A stretch of 64,000 bases of DNA from Neisseria sp. DTU_2020_1000833_1_SI_GRL_NUU_006 (GTDB lineage: Bacteria > Pseudomonadota > Gammaproteobacteria > Burkholderiales > Neisseriaceae). The notes beneath the pieces are model-generated. The model ran no database searches, was not told where the DNA came from, and saw only the letters and a program-made list of their open reading frames with translations. Shown piece by piece: positions 7,842 to 16,479 of the stretch. The position numbers and the translations under genes were made by a program. The stretch is from contig CP135593.1 in the NCBI GenBank assembly GCA_032388755.1, forward strand, positions 620,001-684,000. Reading direction: 5' to 3'. Each line of letters begins with the position of its first letter. Within the stretch, counting starts at the first letter, position 1.

Positions 7842-9368
7842 TCACGCAAGGAACAGGCGGTATGCGGCGTTTTGGGTTTCGTCCTGATAGCTGTAACCGA
7901 GGCTTTCGAGGAAGTTTTCGAAGGCTTGATTGTCGCCGGGCGGGACGTCGATGCCGACGAGGATGCGGCCGTAGTCGGCGCCGTGGTTGCGGTAGTGGAA
8001 GAGGGTAATGTTCCAGCCGCCCTGCATATGGTTGAGGAAGCGGGCGAGTGCGCCGGGGCGTTCGGGGAACTCGAAGCTGATTAAGCGTTCGTGGGCGACT
8101 TTTGTTGTGCGTCCGCCGACCATGTAGCGGATGTGAATTTTGGAGATTTCGTCGTCGGTCAGGTCGACATTGGGCAGTCCGGCTTCGGTCAGTTGGCGGC
8201 TGATGACGGCGAGGTCTTGGGAACCTGCGGTTTGCAGGCCGACGAAGATGTGGGCTTTTTGGTCGTCGCCGTATCGGTAGTTGAACTCGGTGATGTTGCG
8301 GCTGCCGAGCAGGTTGACGAATTTGAGGAAGCTGCCGCGCTCTTCGGGGATGGTAACGGCGAAAATGCCTTCGTTGCCTTCACCCAATTCGCTGCGTTCG
8401 GAAACGTGACGCAGGCGGTGGAAATTCATGTTGGCGCCGCTGGTTACGGCGATGAGGGTTTGGTTTTGGATGCGGTTGCGGGCGGCATAGGTTTTCAAGC
8501 CGGCAAGGGCGAGGGCGCCTGCGGGTTCGGTGATGCTGCGGGTGTCGTCGAAGATGTCTTTGATGGCGCCGCAGATGGCGTCGGTATCGACGGTGATGAT
8601 GTCGTCCAAGAGGTCGCGGCAGAGGCGGAAGGTTTCTTCGCCGACGACTTTGACAGCGGTACCGTCGGAGAAGAGGCCGACGTCTTTGAGGCTGACGACT
8701 TTTCCGGCTTCGACGGATTGCTTCATGCAGCAGGAGTCGTTTGTTTGCACGCCGATGACTTTGATGCTGGGGCGGACTTGTTTGACGAATGCGGCAACGC
8801 CCGCAGCCAGTCCGCCGCCGCCGATGGGGACGAAGATGGCATGGATGTCGTCGGGACGCTGGCGCACGATTTCCATGCCGACCGTGCCTTGTCCGGCAAT
8901 CACGTCGGGGTCGTCAAACGGGGCGATGTAGGTCAGTTTTTCTTTTTCTGCCAACTCCATCGCGTAATCGTAGGCATCGTTGTAGGAAACGCCTTTGAGG
9001 ACGACTTCGCCGCCACGGCTTTTGACGGCGTCGATTTTGATTTTGGGCGTGGTTTCGGGCATGACGATGACGGCGCGGCAGCCCAAACGCTGTGCCGAAA
9101 GGGCGACACCTTGTGCGTGGTTGCCTGCGCTGGCGGCGATGACGCCGCAGGCGAGCGCTTCTTTGGGCAGCTTCGCCATTTTGTTGTACGCGCCGCGGAT
9201 TTTGAAGGAAAACACGGGTTGCAGGTCTTCGCGTTTGAGCAGGACGTTGTTGTTCAGACGACGTGACAGCCCGATTGCGGGTTCGAGCGGCGTTTCGACG
9301 GCAACGTCGTAAACGGAGGCGGTCAGGATGCGGATGAGGTAATCGGAATAAGAGGGGCGGTTGTTCAT
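7842..9368 (-). CDS. ilvA: Threonine ammonia-lyase, biosynthetic
   Basis: PLP enzyme converting threonine to 2-oxobutanoate at the start of isoleucine synthesis. 508 residues, full length for the two-ACT-domain form. The PLP Lys lies in 'SFKIRGAYNKM' near residue 60 and the Gly-rich phosphate loop is 'PIGGGGLAAG' near 185. Two regulatory ACT-like regions fill residues 325-505 ('ERGSFLKFVNLLGSRNITEF' and 'ERPGALARFLNHM'), consistent with isoleucine feedback control. Monocistronic by context, with a hairpin downstream. Confidence 0.93.
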   Translation of the reverse strand: MNNRPSYSDYLIRILTASVYDVAVETPLEPAIGLSRRLNNNVLLKREDLQPVFSFKIRGAYNKMAKLPKEALACGVIAASAGNHAQGVALSAQRLGCRAVIVMPETTPKIKIDAVKSRGGEVVLKGVSYNDAYDYAMELAEKEKLTYIAPFDDPDVIAGQGTVGMEIVRQRPDDIHAIFVPIGGGGLAAGVAAFVKQVRPSIKVIGVQTNDSCCMKQSVEAGKVVSLKDVGLFSDGTAVKVVGEETFRLCRDLLDDIITVDTDAICGAIKDIFDDTRSITEPAGALALAGLKTYAARNRIQNQTLIAVTSGANMNFHRLRHVSERSELGEGNEGIFAVTIPEERGSFLKFVNLLGSRNITEFNYRYGDDQKAHIFVGLQTAGSQDLAVISRQLTEAGLPNVDLTDDEISKIHIRYMVGGRTTKVAHERLISFEFPERPGALARFLNHMQGGWNITLFHYRNHGADYGRILVGIDVPPGDNQAFENFLESLGYSYQDETQNAAYRLFLA

Positions 9369-9463
9369 GGTTTTGTGTGCCGGAGGATTATTTCAAAAGG
9401 AGTGTCCGCCGCCCGCGTCAAACTTTGCCAACAAAACGGCGGAAAGGTAAAACCATACCCTCG

Positions 9464-9475
9464 AGGTCGTCTGAA
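9464..9475 (+). repeat. Single DNA uptake sequence
   Basis: A perfect unpaired AGGTCGTCTGAA between ilvA and the carboxypeptidase gene, with no partner nearby. Confidence 0.85.
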
Positions 9476-9488
9476 ATCAAGAAAAATC

Positions 9489-9517
9489 TTAGCAAAGCGA
9501 AGTTGCGGCGGTATAAT
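9489..9517 (+). promoter_or_regulatory. Candidate sigma-70 promoter for the carboxypeptidase gene
   Basis: TTAGCA, 17 bases, TATAAT (9512-9517), about 65 bases before the ATG at 9583. The -10 box and spacing are consensus; the -35 matches four of six. Confidence 0.5.
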
Positions 9518-9582
9518 GACTGCCTTTTGTGCCAAACCGCACGACGCGGTTGTTTTTATTTCTGTTTCCGCACCACATCCCG

Positions 9583-10836
9583 ATGAAAAAAACATTATCC
9601 GTATTGATCGCGGCAATGATGATTGCCGCCGCGCAAGCCGCGCCGCAAGCGGCTAAAAACAACGCAGCCCCTGCTGTTGCAGCTTCCGAGCCTGCGCCTG
9701 CCGCCGCATCCCAACCCGAAGCCATGATGCCCAGCATCAACAGCCCCGATGCGCCGCCTGCCATTGCCGCTGCCGCCTACATCGTTACCGATTTGCAAAG
9801 CCATCAAGTGCTTGCCTCCGGCAATATCGACACCCAAATCGAACCGGCTTCGCTGACCAAAATGATGACCGCCTACCTCACGTTCAAGGCTTTGGAAAAC
9901 GGCACATTGCGCGCCGACCAAATGCTGACCGTGTCCGATGCAGGCTGGAAAATCGAAGGCTCGCGGATGTTCCTCAGTCCCAAAGTTCCCGCCAGCGTCA
10001 GCGATTTGATTAAAGGCATGATTGTCCAATCCGGCAACGATGCTGCCACCACGCTTGCCGAAGCCATGGGAGGCGGCTCGGTGGACGTGTTCGTCCAACA
10101 AATGAACGACGAAGCCAAGCGTTTGGGCATGACCAAAACCCACTTTAAAAATCCGACCGGATTGGCTGCCGAAGGCCACGTTTCCACCGTCGGTGATTTA
10201 GCCATTTTGTCCGCCGCGCTGATACACGATTATCCGAAATACTATCCCGTATTTTCGATTAAATCCTTCAAATACAACAATGTCGAACAGCCAAACCGCA
10301 ACCTCCTGCTCTACCGCGACTCCAGTGTCGACGGTCTGAAGACGGGACACACCGAAAGCGCAGGCTACAACCTTGCCGCTTCCAGCAAACGCAACGGCAG
10401 ACGCATCGTTTCCATCGTCGTAGGCACCGACTCCACCGAAGCCCGCGCGTCCGAAAGCGGCAAACTGCTCAACTGGGCGTTGCAGGCATTCGATACGCCC
10501 AAGCTCTACAACGGCGGTGAAATCATTTCCAAGGTCAAAGTTTATAAAGGCAGCAGCAAATCGGTGAACGTCGGCTTCCTCGAAGACGTGTACATCACGA
10601 TTCCCCACGATGCCGGACAAAACATCAAACCGATTTTAGAAACCGTCCAGCCCGTTGTCGCCCCGATACGCAAAGGTCAAACCTTGGGCAAACTCAAAAT
10701 CGTCAAAGACGGCAAAGTCATTACCGAGAAAAACGTCGTCGCCCTCCATTCCGTTGAAGAAGGCAGCTGGTTCAGACGGATGTGGGATGATATCGTATTG
10801 TGGTTCAAAGGCTTGTTCGGCAGCAGTTCGAAATAG
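9583..10836 (+). CDS. D-alanyl-D-alanine carboxypeptidase (PBP5/6 type, peptidase S11)
   Basis: Periplasmic penicillin-binding protein that trims the terminal D-Ala of peptidoglycan stem peptides. 417 residues from the ATG at 9583, which gives a clean signal peptide ending in 'AAAQA'; an upstream in-frame ATG at 9529 would spoil it. An Ala/Pro-rich linker follows, then the S11 domain with 'SLTKM' (SxxK nucleophile), 'SGND' (SxN) and 'KTGHTE' (KTG). The C-terminus ends in a Trp-rich amphipathic segment ('WDDIVLWFKGLFG') as in PBP5-type membrane anchors. Exact paralogue name not assigned. Confidence 0.9.
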   Translation: MKKTLSVLIAAMMIAAAQAAPQAAKNNAAPAVAASEPAPAAASQPEAMMPSINSPDAPPAIAAAAYIVTDLQSHQVLASGNIDTQIEPASLTKMMTAYLTFKALENGTLRADQMLTVSDAGWKIEGSRMFLSPKVPASVSDLIKGMIVQSGNDAATTLAEAMGGGSVDVFVQQMNDEAKRLGMTKTHFKNPTGLAAEGHVSTVGDLAILSAALIHDYPKYYPVFSIKSFKYNNVEQPNRNLLLYRDSSVDGLKTGHTESAGYNLAASSKRNGRRIVSIVVGTDSTEARASESGKLLNWALQAFDTPKLYNGGEIISKVKVYKGSSKSVNVGFLEDVYITIPHDAGQNIKPILETVQPVVAPIRKGQTLGKLKIVKDGKVITEKNVVALHSVEEGSWFRRMWDDIVLWFKGLFGSSSK

Positions 10837-10849
10837 GCAGGATTGATGA

Positions 10850-10884
10850 AAAGGTCGTCTGAAAATGGTTTTCAGACGACCTTT
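10850..10884. terminator. Inverted uptake-sequence pair
   Basis: AAAGGTCGTCTGAAAA and TTTTCAGACGACCTTT with a very short loop, after the carboxypeptidase gene. Confidence 0.85.
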
Positions 10885-10921
10885 CGGATAACGGATATAT
10901 CATTAAAAATAAGGAAAAACC

Positions 10922-11584
10922 ATGCAATTACAAGCATTTGACGAAGCATCCCGCGTGCGCCTGATGCAGCTGCTCGATGCCAAATCGGAACAACACAACA
11001 CCATGCGCTGCGATGAGGTACAGGCATTTATGATGGCTTTGTTGAGTGGTCCCGATGCCTTGAATCCGAACGATTGGCTGCCTGAAGTGTTGGGTGAAGA
11101 ATCATTGTTTGACGCGAAAGAGCGTACCGAAATCGAGCGTTTGGTGATGGCGCTGGCGGCTGATTTGCGTATCAAGCTCGGCAGTAAAATGTTGCCCGAT
11201 TTGTGGTTTTACGAAGATGCAGCGGGCAATCCCGACGTGTACACTTGGTGTAACGCCTATCTGTATGCCTTGGATGTCGTGCCGACCGATTGGTTTGAAG
11301 CAGTCGATCAGGAGGAGTTTGAAGACCTGTTTTATCCGATCATGGCTTTGGGTGGCATTTACGACGAAGAGCAAAACGGCGAAATCATTTTGCACCTGAC
11401 TGAAAAAGAACTTTCACAACTCGAATCCGACCTGCCGCATGTCCTGCTGGATATTTACTGGTATTGGCAGGCAATCATCAATAAACCGCAAACCGTACGT
11501 CGCGAAGGTGAAAAAATCGGGCGAAACGATTCTTGCCCCTGCGGGAGCAGTAAAAAATACAAAGCCTGTTGCGGCAATGGATAA
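10922..11584 (+). CDS. UPF0149/YecA-family protein with C-terminal SEC-C zinc motif
   Basis: 220 residues. The first 190 are an acidic, helical UPF0149 (YgfB/YecA-like) domain; the last 20 form a SEC-C motif, 'GRNDSCPCGSSKKYKACC', with the CxC...CC zinc ligands found at the C-terminus of SecA and in many unrelated proteins. Cytoplasmic, no signal peptide. Function is not known; a role near ribosomes or translocation is only suggested by the SEC-C module. The gene is flanked by hairpins and appears monocistronic. Confidence 0.8.
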   Translation: MQLQAFDEASRVRLMQLLDAKSEQHNTMRCDEVQAFMMALLSGPDALNPNDWLPEVLGEESLFDAKERTEIERLVMALAADLRIKLGSKMLPDLWFYEDAAGNPDVYTWCNAYLYALDVVPTDWFEAVDQEEFEDLFYPIMALGGIYDEEQNGEIILHLTEKELSQLESDLPHVLLDIYWYWQAIINKPQTVRREGEKIGRNDSCPCGSSKKYKACCGNG

Positions 11585-11606
11585 CTTTCCGATCAGGTAA
11601 AAAATC

Positions 11607-11644
11607 AAAAGGTCGTCTGAAAAACCATTTTCAGACGACCTTTT
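11607..11644. terminator. Inverted uptake-sequence pair
   Basis: AAAAGGTCGTCTGAAAA with its complement and a four-base loop, between convergent genes. Confidence 0.85.
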
Positions 11645-11656
11645 GCAATGATCAGG

Positions 11657-12145
11657 TTAAAACCAGCTTGCCGCCCACATAACTAGAAGGATCATCACAA
11701 TCGTCAAGGCACAACCGATTTTGGCAACCGTACCGATGATGAAGCCGATAAACGTCCCTAGTCCGACTTTGCCCGCCTGCCACATATCGCGGCGTGCCAA
11801 GAATTCTCCGACACCCGCGCCGATGAGCGGGCCGAACAACAGTCCGGGGATGGAAAAAAACGCGCCGACGATACCACCGATTAGCGCTCCCCAAACTGCA
11901 GTTTTACTGGCTCCCGTATATTTTGCCCCTAATGCGCCTGCGACATAATCCATCGCCGTGCCGATGGCAGCGACAACGGCGAGAAAAATTAGGGTGTTTG
12001 TACCGTAAATCTGATAATCGCCGGCATATGCAAGCAGCCATGCGCCGCCGAACATCAATCCCAATCCGGGAATAGCGGGATAAACCGTGCCGAGCAGTCC
12101 GACACAGATGGCGATTAAACCGAGCAGGATGAAAATGGCAGTCAT
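11657..12145 (-). CDS. DUF456 family small membrane protein
   Basis: 162 residues with four to five hydrophobic segments and many Gly-rich turns ('PAIPGLGLMFGGAW', 'GPLIGAGVGEFLA'), the DUF456 pattern. The family has no established function. It stands alone: hairpin downstream and about 170 bases without features before ttcA. Confidence 0.8.
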   Translation of the reverse strand: MTAIFILLGLIAICVGLLGTVYPAIPGLGLMFGGAWLLAYAGDYQIYGTNTLIFLAVVAAIGTAMDYVAGALGAKYTGASKTAVWGALIGGIVGAFFSIPGLLFGPLIGAGVGEFLARRDMWQAGKVGLGTFIGFIIGTVAKIGCALTIVMILLVMWAASWF

Positions 12146-12323
12146 AACAGTCCTTTTTTGATGGAAGGGAAAAGGGTATGCGAAGCACGCTGAGCTTGTT
12201 TTGCGGCGGATTAAAATGGAACGGTTTGTATCGTCTTTCCCGTAAAATCCCAGTTTTCAGACGACTTACCGTATTATGGTTGCACGTCCTGATGATTCAA
12301 GGCAGGTTTGTGCAAAGAAATAA

Positions 12324-12351
12324 AAAATCCGGACAAGGCATCCGGATTTTT
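12324..12351. terminator. Rho-independent terminator of ttcA
   Basis: AAAATCCGGA, seven-base loop, TCCGGATTTT, located just past the ttcA stop on the minus strand. Unlike most in this window it does not contain uptake sequences. Confidence 0.8.
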
Positions 12352-12354
12352 GTT

Positions 12355-13314
12355 TTATGCGCCGCAAGTTTTCGGCTTGTTTGCCAGAATGTTGATGATT
12401 TTGCGTTCGGGTTTGGACGGGGTGATTTTGATTTCGCTTTCGTCTTCTTCGCTGCCGTCGGAGTAGCGTTCGGGCATTTTTTCGTTGTCAAACGCCAAAT
12501 CGCCGCCGTGTTTCAAGGTTTGACCGCGTTCCAAACCGACGAAGTCGAAAAGCTCGGGGTCGGCAAGATGGGAGGGTACGACGTTTTGCAGGGCGGAGAA
12601 CATGGATTCAATACGGCCGGGGAAGCGTTTGTCCCAATCGCGCAGCATATCGCCGATGACTTGGCGTTGCAGGTTGGGCTGCGAGCCGCAGAGGTTGCAC
12701 GGGATGATTGGGAATTGCTTCAGTTCGGCATATTTGATCAAATCTTTTTCTTTCACATACGCCAGCGGGCGGATGACGATGTGTTCGCCGTTGTCGCTCA
12801 CCAACTTGGGCGGCATGGCTTTGAGTTTGCCGCCGTAAAACATATTTAAAAACATGGTGGCGAGGATGTCGTCGCGGTGGTGTCCCAAGGCGATTTTGGT
12901 GCAGCCCAATTCTTTTGCAGTGCGGTAGAGAATGCCGCGGCGCAGGCGGCTGCACAGCGAACAAGTCGTTTTGCCTTCGTCCAATACGCGTTTAACGGTG
13001 GAGTAGGTGTCCTCTTCGACGATTTTGTACGGTACGCCTATGCTTTCGAGATAGGTCGGCAGCACTTCTTCGGGGAAGCCCGGCTGTTTTTGGTCAAGAT
13101 TGACGGCAACCAGTTCGAAATCAATCGGCGCGCTGGCTTGGAGCTGGCGCAGGATGTCTAGGAGGGCGTAGCTGTCTTTGCCACCGGAGAGGCAGACCAT
13201 GATTTTGTCGCCCGGCTCGATCATGTTGAAATCGTTAATCGCGTCGCCGACGGCGTGGCGCAGGCGTTTGTTGAGTTTGTTGTTCTCTAATTCTTGCTTG
13301 GTTTTTTTGGACAT
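12355..13314 (-). CDS. ttcA: tRNA 2-thiocytidine(32) synthetase TtcA
   Basis: ATP-dependent, iron-sulfur enzyme that thiolates C32 of some tRNAs. 319 residues from 'MSKKTKQELENN' at 13314; upstream in-frame codons give an atypical extension. The PP-loop 'CLSGGKDSYALLDIL' lies near residue 40 and the cluster-binding 'CSLCSRLRRG' near 115, with a further Cys in 'CNLCGSQPNLQR' near 205. Complete and typical. Confidence 0.92.
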   Translation of the reverse strand: MSKKTKQELENNKLNKRLRHAVGDAINDFNMIEPGDKIMVCLSGGKDSYALLDILRQLQASAPIDFELVAVNLDQKQPGFPEEVLPTYLESIGVPYKIVEEDTYSTVKRVLDEGKTTCSLCSRLRRGILYRTAKELGCTKIALGHHRDDILATMFLNMFYGGKLKAMPPKLVSDNGEHIVIRPLAYVKEKDLIKYAELKQFPIIPCNLCGSQPNLQRQVIGDMLRDWDKRFPGRIESMFSALQNVVPSHLADPELFDFVGLERGQTLKHGGDLAFDNEKMPERYSDGSEEDESEIKITPSKPERKIINILANKPKTCGA

Positions 13315-13396
13315 GGCGGTTTGTGCTTTGAAATAAGGAAAATTTAAGGGCGGTATTGTACCGCAAAAAGTGTTTGGAAACCGCATATTAGAAAAG

Positions 13397-13437
13397 AAAG
13401 GTCGTCTGAAAGAGGGAAGGGGTTTCAGACGACCTTT
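13397..13437. terminator. Inverted uptake-sequence pair between ttcA and copA
   Basis: AAAGGTCGTCTGAAA and TTTCAGACGACCTTT, 11-base loop, 22 bases beyond the copA stop codon. Confidence 0.8.
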
Positions 13438-13458
13438 GCTTTATATTACGCGACTATA

Positions 13459-15624
13459 TTACTCAATCTTCACCCGTTTCAACCTCAACGCATTGCTCAA
13501 CACCGAAACCGAACTTGCCGCCATTGCCGCGCCCGCGATGATGGGATTTAAGAAGCCGAGTGCGGCGAGCGGGATGCCCAAGATGTTGTAGAAGAAGGCG
13601 AAAAACAGGTTTTGCTTGATGTTTTTCAAAGTGGCTTGCGATACCAGTAGGGCATCGGCGAGTTGGTTGACCGAATGCTGCATCAGCGTGGCGGATGCGG
13701 TGTGTTCGGCGACGTCCGCGCCGCCTTTCATGGCGAAGCTGACGTTGGCGGCGGCGAGTGCGGGCGCGTCGTTGATGCCGTCGCCGACCATCGCCACGGT
13801 TTTGCTGGTGGCTTTGAGTTTCTGCACTTCGGCGGCTTTGTCGCGCGGACTCATGTTGCCGAAGGCGTGGGCGATGCCCAGTTGTTTGGCGACGTATTCG
13901 ACCGTGCCTTGGTTGTCGCCGCTCATGATGTAAACGTCGATGCCGTGTTTTTTCAGACGGCCTATGGCTTCGGCGGTATCGGCTTTCAGCGCGTCGGCGA
14001 GTGCGAATGCGCCGATGGGTTTGCCGTTGGCGGAAACGGCGACGATGCTTGCGATGCGCCAGACGTCGTCTGAAAGGTTTTCAGGTAGCTTTAATTCGGC
14101 AAAATCAAGTTTGCCCGCTTTAACCAATCCCGCGCCTTCGACTTCGGCGGTAATGCCTGCGCCGACGACAGTTTGCGCGTTTTGTGCGGCGGGAATCTCC
14201 AAACCGCGCATTTGGGCGGCGGAGACGATGGCGCGGGCGAGCGGGTGGGCGGCGTTTTGTTCGACGGCGGCGGCGATGCGGTACAAAGCGTCTTTGTCAA
14301 AGCCGCTATCGGGAACGCAATAGACGGCGGCAACCTGCGGCCTGCCTTCGGTCAGCGTGCCGGTTTTGTCCAACACGACGGCATCGACGTGGGCGGCTTC
14401 TTCCATCGCCGCTGCGTCTTTAAACCAAATGCCGTGTTTTACCGCCTTGCCCATGCCGACCATAATCGCGGCGGGCGTCGCTAGACCGAGCGCGCACGGG
14501 CAGGCAATCACCAAAACGGCAACGGCGTGCATCAGCGCAACCGTCCAATCGCCTTTAACCAGCCAAGTGGCGATAAAAGTCAGAAGCGCGATGCCCACGA
14601 CGGCAGGCACGAACACTGCCGCCGCCTTGTCTGCCACGCGCGCAATCGGCGCCTTGCTGCCTTGCGCTTCGGAGAGCGCGTTCATCATGTCGCCGAGCAG
14701 GGTTTGGCTGCCGAGCTGCGTGGCGCGGTAAACCACGCTGCCCTCGGTCATCAGCGCGCCCGCCAACACTTTGCCGCCCGCCTTTTTCTCTTCGGGATTG
14801 GACTCGCCGGTAAGGTGGCTCTCATCCGCCCAACCGCTGCCGCTCTCGATGATGCCGTCGGCAGCGATGCGTTCGCCGTGGTTGGCGCGGATAAGGTCGC
14901 CGATTTGCACTTGGTCGATAGGCAGTTGTTTCCATTCGCCATCGCGTTGCACGTTGACTTGGGTCGGCGTGAGTTTGAGCAGCAAGCCCAAGCTGTTCAG
15001 GCTGGATTTTTTGGTGCGGTGTTCCAAAAATTTGCCCAGCGACACAAAACCGATCACCATCACGCCTACTTCAAAATACACGTGTGCCATGCCGTGCGCC
15101 GCGTGCGGGCTGAAAAACAGCATATAAACGGAATACAGGTAAATCGATACCGTGCCGATGGTAACCAGCACGTCCATATTCGCCAACCCGCCCTTAATGC
15201 TTGCCCACGCGCTTTTGTAAAACGGGATTGCCAGCCAAAGCTGCACCACACTCGCCAATGCGAACTGCCACAACGGCGGAATCATCCAATCGTGCTGACC
15301 GATCATCATTCCCGCCATGCCGATCAGGAACGGAATATTGATCGCCAGCAAAAGCCACAACCGCCAGCTTACATGCGCGGTTTCTTCGGGTTGCGGCAGC
15401 GCGTCTTCCGTCTTTTCCTTCGCGCCGTAACCGGTTTTCTCGATAATTTTGGCGATGTCGGCGGCGGAGGTTTGGCTGTCGTCAAACACCACCTGCGCTT
15501 CCTCGCTGGCAAAGTTCACCCCCGCCGATTCGACAAAATCTTTTTTGTTCAACACTTTTTCAATGCGCGAAGCGCAGGCCTGACAGGTCATGCCTTCGAT
15601 TTGGAAACGGACTTTTTGTTGCAT
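13459..15624 (-). CDS. copA: Copper-exporting P1B-type ATPase
   Basis: Inner-membrane Cu(I) efflux pump. 721 residues: one N-terminal heavy-metal domain with 'GMTCQACAS' near residue 13, eight predicted helices, the metal-site 'CPC' in 'VIACPCALGLATP', phosphorylation motif 'DKTGTLTEG', 'HP' in 'AHPLARAIV', and 'GDGINDAPAL'. Only one metal-binding domain, as in many small CopA proteins. Downstream of copZ on the same strand and separated from it by a hairpin. Two uptake sequences inside the gene belong to dialects other than the window's main one (13952-13963 and about 14089-14100). Confidence 0.93.
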   Translation of the reverse strand: MQQKVRFQIEGMTCQACASRIEKVLNKKDFVESAGVNFASEEAQVVFDDSQTSAADIAKIIEKTGYGAKEKTEDALPQPEETAHVSWRLWLLLAINIPFLIGMAGMMIGQHDWMIPPLWQFALASVVQLWLAIPFYKSAWASIKGGLANMDVLVTIGTVSIYLYSVYMLFFSPHAAHGMAHVYFEVGVMVIGFVSLGKFLEHRTKKSSLNSLGLLLKLTPTQVNVQRDGEWKQLPIDQVQIGDLIRANHGERIAADGIIESGSGWADESHLTGESNPEEKKAGGKVLAGALMTEGSVVYRATQLGSQTLLGDMMNALSEAQGSKAPIARVADKAAAVFVPAVVGIALLTFIATWLVKGDWTVALMHAVAVLVIACPCALGLATPAAIMVGMGKAVKHGIWFKDAAAMEEAAHVDAVVLDKTGTLTEGRPQVAAVYCVPDSGFDKDALYRIAAAVEQNAAHPLARAIVSAAQMRGLEIPAAQNAQTVVGAGITAEVEGAGLVKAGKLDFAELKLPENLSDDVWRIASIVAVSANGKPIGAFALADALKADTAEAIGRLKKHGIDVYIMSGDNQGTVEYVAKQLGIAHAFGNMSPRDKAAEVQKLKATSKTVAMVGDGINDAPALAAANVSFAMKGGADVAEHTASATLMQHSVNQLADALLVSQATLKNIKQNLFFAFFYNILGIPLAALGFLNPIIAGAAMAASSVSVLSNALRLKRVKIE

Positions 15625-15649
15625 GGTTTCTTCCTTCTGAATGTGGTTG

Positions 15650-15689
15650 GGCTACCTGAAAAAAGCGGAGCAGGGTTTTCAGGTAGCCT
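15650..15689. terminator. Inverted pair of AGGCTACCTGAA-type uptake sequences between copZ and copA
   Basis: GGCTACCTGAA and its complement flank an 17-base loop; the right arm (15678-15689) is a perfect AGGCTACCTGAA, the dialect described for Eikenella. Every other hairpin of this kind in the window uses the AGGTCGTCTGAA dialect. Confidence 0.75.
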
Positions 15690-15723
15690 TTGGGGTGTTG
15701 CAGTCGATTTGTTGCGATTCGAT

Positions 15724-15933
15724 TTACAAAGCCGCATCAAAGCCACCGTCTTCCACCGCTTCTATCAGCGCGGCGGGGTTGGTTTGGGCGGGGTCGAATT
15801 CCACGACGGCGTTCTTGTTTTCCAGGCTCACTTCGGCCTTGTCCACGCCGTTTACGCCTTCGAGGATGCTGGTAACGCTTTTCACGCAGCCGCCGCAGGT
15901 CATGCCTTCGATGTTTAATGTGATGGTTTGCAT
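15724..15933 (-). CDS. copZ: Copper chaperone (HMA domain)
   Basis: 69-residue single heavy-metal-associated domain with 'GMTCGGCVKSV' supplying the CxxC Cu(I) ligands. Start at 15933 ('MQTITLNIEG'); the longer ORF upstream runs through the leader. It delivers Cu(I) to CopA by family knowledge. Transcribed from the MerR-type promoter at 16045-16075, with copA downstream. Confidence 0.9.
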   Translation of the reverse strand: MQTITLNIEGMTCGGCVKSVTSILEGVNGVDKAEVSLENKNAVVEFDPAQTNPAALIEAVEDGGFDAAL

Positions 15934-15991
15934 AGGGTTTCCTTTCTGTTGGAATGAGGCTGAGGTTTTAAAGCCCGTTGCAGCCAAAGCT

Positions 15992-16003
15992 TTCAGGTAG
16001 CCT
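15992..16003 (-). repeat. Single Eikenella-dialect uptake sequence
   Basis: TTCAGGTAGCCT is the complement of AGGCTACCTGAA; it continues into TGAA, forming a short TTCAGG-tag-CCTGAA palindrome in the copZ leader. Confidence 0.7.
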
Positions 16004-16044
16004 GAAATGATGGGTCTGCTCTTGCTTTCCCGCTAAGTGCCGCC

Positions 16045-16075
16045 ACTATAAAGCTTCACCCGAAGTAAAGGTCAA
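16045..16075 (-). promoter_or_regulatory. CueR-type promoter/operator for copZ (copA)
   Basis: On the minus strand: TTGACC (-35), a 19-base spacer, TATAGT (-10). The overlong 19-bp spacer, with the dyad ACTTC...GAAGC inside it, is the hallmark of promoters activated by MerR-family proteins, which untwist the spacer. It lies directly between copZ and the divergent cueR gene. Confidence 0.8.
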
Positions 16076-16083
16076 GCATCATG

Positions 16084-16473
16084 ATGAACATCAGCCAGGC
16101 CGCGGCCGAGAGCGGCCTTTCCGCCAAACAAATCCGCTACTACGAAAAACACGGCCTGCTCGCCCCGGCCGCGCGCAGCGAAGCGGGCTACCGCCGCTAC
16201 GGCCAGGCCGACCTTGCCCGGCTGCGCTTTATCCGCCATGCACGGGAAGTGGGCTTTTCGCTGCCGCAGATCGGGCAGCTTTTGAGCCTGCAACACAACC
16301 CGCAGCGCACCAGCCGCGAAGTGAAAACGCTCACCGCGCGGCACATCGCCGAGCTGGAAGCCAAAATCGAACGCTTGCAGGGCATGGTGGCCGAGCTGCA
16401 ACGCTGGCACGATGCCTGCGCGGGAGACGACTGCCCAGATTGTGCGATTTTGGCCGGGCTGGAGGAGCGTTAG
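16084..16473 (+). CDS. cueR: Cu(I)-responsive MerR-family regulator CueR
   Basis: 129 residues. N-terminal winged helix ('GLSAKQIRYYEKHGLL', 'AGYRRYGQADL'), long dimerisation helix with 'ELEAKIERL', and a C-terminal metal loop 'CAGDDCPDC' that provides the two Cys ligands of CueR-type Cu(I) sites. Two adjacent ATG codons (16081, 16084); I use the second. Divergent from copZ-copA, whose promoter it faces. The coding sequence is noticeably G+C-rich. The IS remnant begins only a few bases after the stop. Confidence 0.9.
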   Translation: MNISQAAAESGLSAKQIRYYEKHGLLAPAARSEAGYRRYGQADLARLRFIRHAREVGFSLPQIGQLLSLQHNPQRTSREVKTLTARHIAELEAKIERLQGMVAELQRWHDACAGDDCPDCAILAGLEER

Positions 16474-16479
16474 GCGGCT

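Noticed and set aside
14527..15918. 463-codon open frame on the strand opposite copA
   Set aside because: It is antisense to a fully motif-complete copA and has no family-like features; long antisense frames are common in this G+C-rich coding DNA. The same holds for frames opposite ilvA (8091-9266), ftsK (58898-59743), hemE (36732-37550), cls (38399-39343) and uvrA (24896-25645).
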